A DNA stretch of 64,000 bases from Podarcis raffonei (Eukaryota > Chordata > Lepidosauria > Squamata > Lacertidae): NCBI RefSeq assembly GCF_027172205.1, contig NC_070608.1, forward strand, positions 42,302,001 through 42,366,000. Reading direction: 5' to 3'. How positions within the stretch are numbered: position 1 is the first letter of the stretch; every line of letters begins with the position of its first letter. Of this stretch, positions 59,201 through 64,000 are shown one piece after another. The position numbers were made by a program, and so were the translations under genes. Under the pieces are notes generated by a model. That model saw only the letters and a program-made list of their open reading frames with translations. It ran no database searches and was not told the DNA's origin.

Positions 59201-61685
59201 AGAATATATATGAAGTGGTTTTGAGTTTTCATAAAAGTATCAAGTGCTTATGTAGGGATGCTTGTTCCTCCAGGATTAGCTGAAAAGTATTTGCTGCAGT
59301 ATCAGTGATAATTCAAGTAGTATCTTACTCTTCCTACAAACTTCACTACAGTGAAGCTGATTGGTGACTTTCTCCATCCCCTGAAATTGATCTGATCAGA
59401 TCACCTAGTATGACCCTAGCCTTCCACCAAGAGTTTCCACCTTACAAGTCAGGTGCCATTAAAAAATAAAATAAAAGCTTGTTGGAGTTGTTAAGCAAAC
59501 AGTAAAAGACTACAATCATTGGTAAAAGTCTAGCTCCTTTTGAAGTGTTTCTGAAGCTCACTGTATTTGTAGAGATAAGCCTCTGTCTTTCTAAGCTGTG
59601 TTCACTAGGCTATTACATGGGAAGTTTATTTGTAGACCTCTCCTAGTTGAAATATAGCCAGGTTATAAGAATGTATTGCAGAGGTGGAGCAAACAAGCAA
59701 ATATTGTTGTGTTGCATTACAAAAATGCAAAGGAACTTCAGAAATGCATGCATTTTAGAATTAAGCTAGATAGAATTAGTGAATGTCCTGAGATTTTAGT
59801 TACCTCAGGTACTGTAGATCTCACAATTTACCACACCCCCTTAAATACACTCTTTTGCTAAATGTGTTTCATTAACACATAATAAATGATAAATACCAAT
59901 ACATGACACTTGTTTGCTTCAGTTATTTTGTAGGGCAAACCATTCTTTCATGCTGTTATAGTACGCAGGTGGCGCTGTGGTCTAAACCACTGAGCCTCTT
60001 GGGAAGGTCGGCAGTTCGAATCTGCATGACGGGGTGAGCTCCCTTTGCTCTGTTCCAGCTCCTGCCAACCTGTCAGTTCGAAAGCATACAAGTCTGAGTG
60101 GATAAAATAGGTACTGCTGTGGCAGGAAGGTAAACAGTGTTTCCATGCGCTCTGACACTTGTCACGGTCCTCTGTGCACCAGTAGCAGTTTAGTCTTGCT
60201 GGCCATATGACCTGGAAAGCTGTCTACTGTATGGACAAACACTGGCTCCCTCAGCTTGAAAAGTGAGATGAGTGCCACACCCCATAGTCACCTTTGACTG
60301 GACTTAACCTTTACCTTTACCTACCTTTTACCTTTAATGCTGTTATATAGTTCCTAGTTTATATATCTTTGGTATCACCATAGGGTTCTTTGCAGATGGT
60401 GCCATTTCAGATTTCTGGTTTTCTTTGAGAGGATGGGAGCTTAAGAACATGTGAGTAGGAATGTGGGGAAGAGAGTAGCAATGTGACTGCCCTACCTAAA
60501 TGGTGGTGGTACTTCTGGAGCAGGCATAGGCAAACTCGGCCCTCCAGATGTTTTGGGATTACAGTTCCCATCATCCCTAGCTAACAGGACCAGTGGTCAG
60601 GGATGATGGGAATTGTAGTCTCAAAATATCTGGAGGGCCGAGTTTGCCTATGCCTGTTCTGGAGACTATAATAATGTTGGCAATTGGTGGTCTCTCTAGT
60701 TGTTTGATAATGCATATATATGGGTTTAAAAACCACATTTGTTTATTATTATTTGATTTGGTGCTTCCCTCAGAGACATTTCACTGGCTCCCAGCTGAGA
60801 GCTGGCTTTAGTCTCTTTCCAGTTGTAATTCCAAGTTGTCAGAATTCTAAGTTTATACTTTATCCCTTACTTGGAATCTCCATGTTACCTTCAGATGCCA
60901 TGAATAGAATTTGCATGTTTCCTTCAATATGTTGAGGTCATGACAGCTCTGACTTCCTGTGAATCATATTAGGTTGGCCAATGGCTAGGGAGGCTAGTCA
61001 AATGAGAGATAGTGGCCAGCTAGATATACCTTTTCATTTTCTATTGTTTTCCTCTTGTAAATTGGTACATTATTTGTTTGCAAACTTTCACATTATGCAC
61101 TATAATTTGGCATAACCATTGCAAAATGTCATTAAATAGTATCCATGTAGACTGGGAAAATCTAACATACACTTATATTTTATTTTGCATATTAGTATAA
61201 TTATTTGATTAAAATACTATTAGTCTAATTTGGAATGGAGTAATAGTAGCTGTAAAATATGTTGTATACCGAGGATTGACCACTCTGAACTATAGTAACT
61301 TTCAGTACATTTTAGAAAGGTGGGATATCAATTAACTCATAATCACTTGGTTAAATCTTGCTAAAATTCCAATCCCTAGTATCAGAGCTTATTTAAATGG
61401 GTAATTGTTTGCATATTTTGTTTTTCAGTAGATGGTTTATCAAATAATTTTAAGAGTCATCCACTTCAATTGGATCACACTAGTGAGAGTGGTTGTTTTG
61501 ATGGCACTGATTATGTGAAACCAAATTCATCCATGCATGAATCGAAGAAGTCAAATACATGGACACCTCATGGCACCTGTTTGACACTCACAGATCATGA
61601 TAGAATTCGACAGTTCATACAGGAATTTACCTTTAGAGGGCTTTTGCCACATATAGAGAAAACGATCAGGCAACTTAATGACCAG
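41710..61685 (+). CDS. TRAPPC8: TRAPPC8, TRAPPIII complex subunit (partial: first 7 coding exons)
   Basis: Exons: 41710-41866, 45108-45302, 55426-55515, 56389-56563, 58013-58166, 58675-58765 and 61429-61685. All are GT-AG with consistent phase and together encode the first 373 residues. Human TRAPPC8 has about 1435 residues, so the gene continues beyond the right edge. The protein starts MAQRVQSAQEFLQDSFVPLV. Strongly conserved blocks include HMRDPNNQL, NVITAGDYDLNIS, YPKWFIPNTLKYYVLLHDVS, IPDPWSQYLQKN and LTLTDHDRIRQFIQEFTFRG. Exon 6 and the start of exon 7 are the least conserved part, as far as I recall for this protein. TRAPPC8 is the orthologue of yeast Trs85. It defines TRAPPIII, which acts with Rab1 in ER-Golgi tethering and autophagosome formation. 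Introns 2, 6 and 7 carry large mobile-element insertions. Confidence 0.96.
43963..44160 (-). repeat. Old dispersed repeat, second copy
   Basis: This is the reverse-complement relative of 40800-41000: AGAACAGGATGCTGGAGTAG, GCCTGATCCAGCAGGCTCTT and GGGGAGAGTGCTGTTGTACT. It lies in TRAPPC8 intron 1. Confidence 0.6.
44868..44946. repeat. Copy of a short palindromic dispersed repeat
   Basis: ATCCCATGCATGTTTAATCA, AGTGGGAGTTACTTC and GATTGCAGTC match the family of 36285-36377. The copy lies about 160 bases upstream of TRAPPC8 exon 2. Confidence 0.5.
45995..46683. mobile_element. Longer Tigger-like nonautonomous element (689 bp)
   Basis: The left end CAGTGGTGCCCCGGAAGACA and right end TCGTCTTGCGAGGCACCACTG are TIRs flanked by TA. 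Repeated CTTCGCAAGACGAA and CGCTAGACGAAA motifs near both ends are subterminal repeats. The interior is T-rich and non-coding. It lies in TRAPPC8 intron 2. Confidence 0.75.
46690..51680 (+). other. TRAPPC8 intron 2, middle part
   Basis: It is mostly unrecognised AT-rich DNA. It contains a TG microsatellite at about 49199-49218, a LINE-tail-like ATTTATTTATTAAATTTATA stretch near 48500, and a purine-rich stretch (48230-48960) that may be a decayed repeat. No coding exon similarity was found. Confidence 0.5.
52728..52868 (-). mobile_element. L2/CR1-type LINE 3' end with (AAT)n tail, nested in L1
   Basis: The (AAT)n run at 52728-52759 is followed by TTTATTTATACCCCACCTGT and CTGGGCTTCCCCAGCCACTC. 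On the minus strand this is a LINE 3' end finishing with an ATT microsatellite tail. L1 coding sequence resumes immediately after CCCTAAACAG. Confidence 0.75.
53284..53460. mobile_element. hAT-type MITE nested in L1
   Basis: It begins CAGTGGTGTCCAAACTTTTC and ends GGGCATGCCTG. Flanks ATGTAAGG and GTGTAAAG agree at 6 of 8 positions. It is the same family as 33890-33992, with a T-rich expansion inside. Confidence 0.7.
54900..54950. repeat. Copy of a short palindromic dispersed repeat, followed by an old inverted-repeat end
   Basis: ATCTCATTGAACTCAATGGA and TGACGTCTGAGTAAC fit the family of 36285-36377. Directly after it, GGGTTGCCATATTTCAAAAA resembles in reverse complement the segment at 6478-6499, suggesting another old transposon family with two partial copies. 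Confidence 0.4.
56173..56214. repeat. (ATT)n microsatellite
   Basis: About 13 ATT units lie in TRAPPC8 intron 3. It may be the tail of a decayed LINE. Confidence 0.9.
56249..56314. repeat. 29-bp direct duplication upstream of TRAPPC8 exon 4
   Basis: TGTAATTTAGGCACAGGTTT plus AAAAGAAGC occurs at 56249-56277 and again at 56286-56314, with 8 bases between. The copies are identical. The duplication ends 75 bases before the exon 4 acceptor. Confidence 0.9.
57197..57222. repeat. (CCCA)n microsatellite
   Basis: A short CA and CCCA run lies in TRAPPC8 intron 4. Confidence 0.85.
59961..60336 (+). mobile_element. Sauria/ACA-type tRNA-derived SINE, full length, with 11-bp target duplication
   Basis: The tRNA-like head GGTGGCGCTGTGGTCTAAAC and B-box GCAGTTCGAATCTGC lead into the SINE body (GTTTAGTCTTGCTGGCCATA) and a TTTACCTTTACC tail. 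ATGCTGTTATA is present at 59950-59960 and 60337-60347. It is more diverged from the Sauria consensus than the copies at 8145 and 36719, so older. It lies in TRAPPC8 intron 6. Confidence 0.9.
60521..60656. mobile_element. hAT-type palindromic MITE (136 bp) with perfect 8-bp target duplication
   Basis: The two ends CAGGCATAGGCAAACTCGGC and GCCGAGTTTGCCTATGCCTG are perfect inverted repeats. Pairing continues through CCTCCAGAT and ATCTGGAGG and through GGGATTACAGTTCCCATCAT and its near-complement. TTCTGGAG flanks both sides. It lies in TRAPPC8 intron 6 and would fold into a long hairpin in the pre-mRNA. Confidence 0.85.
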
Positions 61686-62500
61686 GTAAGTCATTCACCC
61701 TCTAAGCCTTTTTGCCTAGCTGATAAATAAACTCAGCAAGATATGCACTTTAATCTGTTTTATCTATAGTAGATGTAACAGGCATGTAGTCAACGTCTAT
61801 GCTTGCTTACAACAAAGTGGTCTGCCTGTTTTCTGGAGTTAATGCCCTCCTGATACTCCCTCCCTCCTTGCTTCAGTTCCAGTCAGGCTGTTGGGGAAAA
61901 TAACTGAGTGTTTTCTTCAGAAAAGCCTTGTGTTACTCCTGTTGGTCTGGTGGCTCTGGGTGGCGCTTCTGATCTGACCATCATTTGTCATTTTTGCTTC
62001 TGGCCTCCAGAGGGGATCATCTGTCACCCTGAGTTATTTTTTGTAGGAACCCAAACCCATCTGACAGAATGTGAGTCATTTGCTTTTCCTTCTCACGTCT
62101 CAGGGGACTTGTGTCAGGCTTAGAACTGCTTTTGGATAATTTTTTTCCACATGCATCAAGGAATCAGGAAGACTGAGGTTGTCAGATACTCTAAAATCAC
62201 CATCTTGAGACTCAGAGGTTGAGCCTTGAAGCTAAATACTTCAATGACCACCTCTCCCCATATGAACTGACCCAAACCCTGCAATAATAATATTGACACC
62301 CTTCTTGGTGTGCCCCCTCCACAAGAGGTCCTGGGTGTGTGTGACAACATGAGAAACATCATTTTCTGCGGTGGCTTGCCATTTGTGGAATGCTTTCTCC
62401 ATGGTACCATTTGGGGTTACTTTTAAAAAATGGAATTAGTGCCACTGCTGCAGCAGCAGAAATCTGTCCTGTTTAGACAGATCCCAGAACTTTATTGCTA

Positions 62501-63718
62501 CCGTATTTTTCGCCCTATAGGACACACTTTTTCCCCTCCAAAAATGAAGGGGAAATGTGTGTGCGTCCTATGGGGCGAATGCAGGCTTTCGCTGAAGCCT
62601 GGAGAGCGAGAGGCGTCGGTGCGCACCGACCCCTCTCGCTCTCCAGGCTCCAGGAAGCTATCCGCAAGCCTTGCACACCTGGGGGGAGTTCCCCCGGGCG
62701 CGCAAGGCTTGCAGGCGGCAGCCTGGAGCATGGGGCGCCCTCCGGAGGACTCCCCGTGCTTCGTGCAGGTGTCGGCAAGCCTTGCGCACCCGGGGGATCT
62801 CCCCCCCGGGAGCGCAAGGCTTGCGGGCGGCAGCCTGCAGCGCGGAGCAAGGGGCGCCCTCCGAAGGACGCCCCGTTCTTAACGCAGGTGTCCGCAAGCC
62901 TTGCACGCCCGGGGGAACTCCCCCCAGGCGCGCAAGGCTTGCGGGCGGCAGCCTGCAGCGCGGAGCACAGGCGCGCTTCAGAGGATGCCCCGTGCTTCGC
63001 TCAGCTGTCGGCAAGCCTTGCGCACCGGGGGGAACTCCCCCCAGGCGCGCAAGGCTTGCAGGCGGCAGCCTGCAGCGCGGAGCACGGGGCGCCCTCCGGA
63101 GGACGCCCCATGCTTAACGCAGGTGTCGGCAAGCCTTGCGCGCCCGGGGGAACTCCCCCTGGGCGCGCAAGGCTTGCGGGTGGCAGCCTGCAGCGAGGAG
63201 CAAGGGGCGCCCTCCGGAGGACGCCCCGTGCTTAATGCAGGTGTTGGCAAGCCTTGCGCGCGCGGGGGCACTCCCCCCGGGCGTGCAAGGCTTGCGGGTG
63301 GCAGCCTGCAGCGCGGAGCACGGGGCGCGCTTCGGAGGACGCCCCGTGCTTCGCTCAGGTGTCAGCAAGCCTTGCGCACCGGGGGGGGAACTCCCCCTGG
63401 GCGCGCAAGGCTTGCTGGCGGCAGCCTGCAGCGCGGAGCACGGGGCGCCCTCCGGAGGACGCCCCATGCTTCGCGCAGGTGTCTGCAGCCTGCTGCCCGG
63501 CGTGTGGGGCGCCCTGAAGCAGAGCGCCCCTCACGCCGGGCAGACATCGGCCAGCCCCACAAGCTTGGGGGACAGCCGGGAGGCGCAGCGCCGCCATCCC
63601 ACTGTTCCCCGACCTGGTTTTGGGGGGAAAAAAAGGAAAAATATTTTTCCTTTATTTCCCCCCCCAAAAAGTAGGTGCGTCCTATGGGATGGAGCGTCCT
63701 ATGGGACGAAAAATACGG
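62501..63718. mobile_element. 1.2 kb TIR element carrying a GC-rich tandem array
   Basis: The left end CCGTATTTTTCGCCCTATAG and right end CCTATGGGACGAAAAATACGG are inverted repeats flanked by TA (62499-62500 and 63719-63720). Subterminal GTGCGTCCTATGGG motifs lie inside both ends. The interior is an array of about seven GC-rich units. Termini match the 165-bp element at 27104-27268. No transposase-like protein is seen; the long frames inside are repeats in frame. Superfamily is uncertain (TA target suggests Tc1/mariner-like). Confidence 0.8.
62600..63490. repeat. Minisatellite of about 118-bp hairpin-forming units (about 7 copies)
   Basis: The marker CAAGGCTTGC recurs at 62703, 62815, 62933, 63050, 63168, 63286 and 63406, a spacing of 112 to 120 bp. 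Each unit has one arm GCAAGCCTTGCGC and facing arm GCGCAAGGCTTGC around a C/G-rich loop, plus a second palindrome GGGGCGCCCTCCGGAGG-ACGCCCC. CpG density is very high. It lies wholly inside the TIR element. Confidence 0.9.
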
Positions 63719-64000
63719 TAAATTAGTAATGAGGGTTGGGGTTTACAAATGACACTGCTCCTTGGGACACATCTGCTTCAGCCTGTTTCCTAATCCGGTT
63801 GTTTCTAGTTTCTTCCATTAAGACAGTTTGAGGTAGTTGGTAGTGATCCCGCTGGTAGGTTTTTTAATTTGTGAATTCGTCTTAATTTTTTTTTGTAGTA
63901 ATAGGGATTTTTGTAGCATTACTGCACAGTACACCTTGTCTGATGAAAAATTCCTGTGTTTTGCTACAGCATAGGTGGGGAACCTCTTTTGTCCGGACAC

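Larger units (their letters stand above)
61686..64000 (+). other. TRAPPC8 intron 7 (incomplete)
   Basis: No further TRAPPC8 exon is recognised here. The intron contains the large TIR element at 62501-63718. The last 25 bases (GGTGGGGAACCTCTTTTGTC) may begin another hAT-like repeat cut by the window edge. Confidence 0.7.

Noticed and set aside
59961-60035. Possible tRNA gene
   Set aside because: It is the tRNA-derived head of a Sauria-type SINE with its own target duplication.
62600-63490. CRISPR-like array
   Set aside because: The repeat period is about 118 bp with no unique spacers, and the setting is a vertebrate intron.
62495-63726. Long overlapping open frames (up to about 257 codons) on both strands
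   Set aside because: They run through the GC-rich tandem array, are made of repeated GGSLQRGARGALRRTP-like text in several frames at once, and have no similarity to a known protein.

Overview
The window is nuclear DNA from a vertebrate, most likely a squamate reptile and probably a lizard. It carries spliced genes with GT-AG introns and two clear CpG-island promoters. The dispersed repeats include Sauria-type tRNA-derived SINEs, a CORE/MIR-like SINE, L1 and CR1/L2-type LINE fragments, many short Tigger-like and hAT-like inverted-repeat elements, and a young-looking GC-rich terminal-inverted-repeat element. The species call rests on recalled repeat types; no database search was possible.

Three host genes are recognised from their proteins. 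RNF138 (minus strand, 5796-13783) and RNF125 (minus strand, 20441-32335) are complete paralogous RING E3 ubiquitin ligases lying in tandem. TRAPPC8 (plus strand, from 41710) is partial: the first seven coding exons, 373 codons, are present and the rest lies beyond the right edge. RNF125 and TRAPPC8 are head-to-head, about 9.4 kb apart. As far as I recall, the same order and relative orientation occurs on human chromosome 18q12.

Layout: 1-4800 is intergenic and full of LINE fragments. 4860-5795 is the probable 3' UTR and flank of RNF138. 5796-13783 is the RNF138 coding span, with its CpG island at about 14760-15330. 15330-20440 is intergenic or RNF125 3' UTR with little recognisable. 20441-32335 is RNF125, with a promoter region to about 32760. 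32760-41100 is intergenic with several nested transposons. 41130-41900 is the TRAPPC8 CpG island. 41710-61685 holds TRAPPC8 exons 1-7, with a 10 kb second intron containing L1, Tigger-like and hAT-like insertions. 61686-64000 is intron 7, which contains a 1.2 kb inverted-repeat element with a tandem array of about 118-bp GC-rich units.

The two RING ligases share intron positions and phases almost exactly, and one internal exon is the same length (108 bp) in both, as expected for a tandem duplication. TRAPPC8 belongs to a separate pathway (TRAPPIII vesicle tethering and autophagy). Most of the non-ordinary content is mobile-element structure. The most unusual item is the TIR element with the hairpin-rich minisatellite at 62501-63718.
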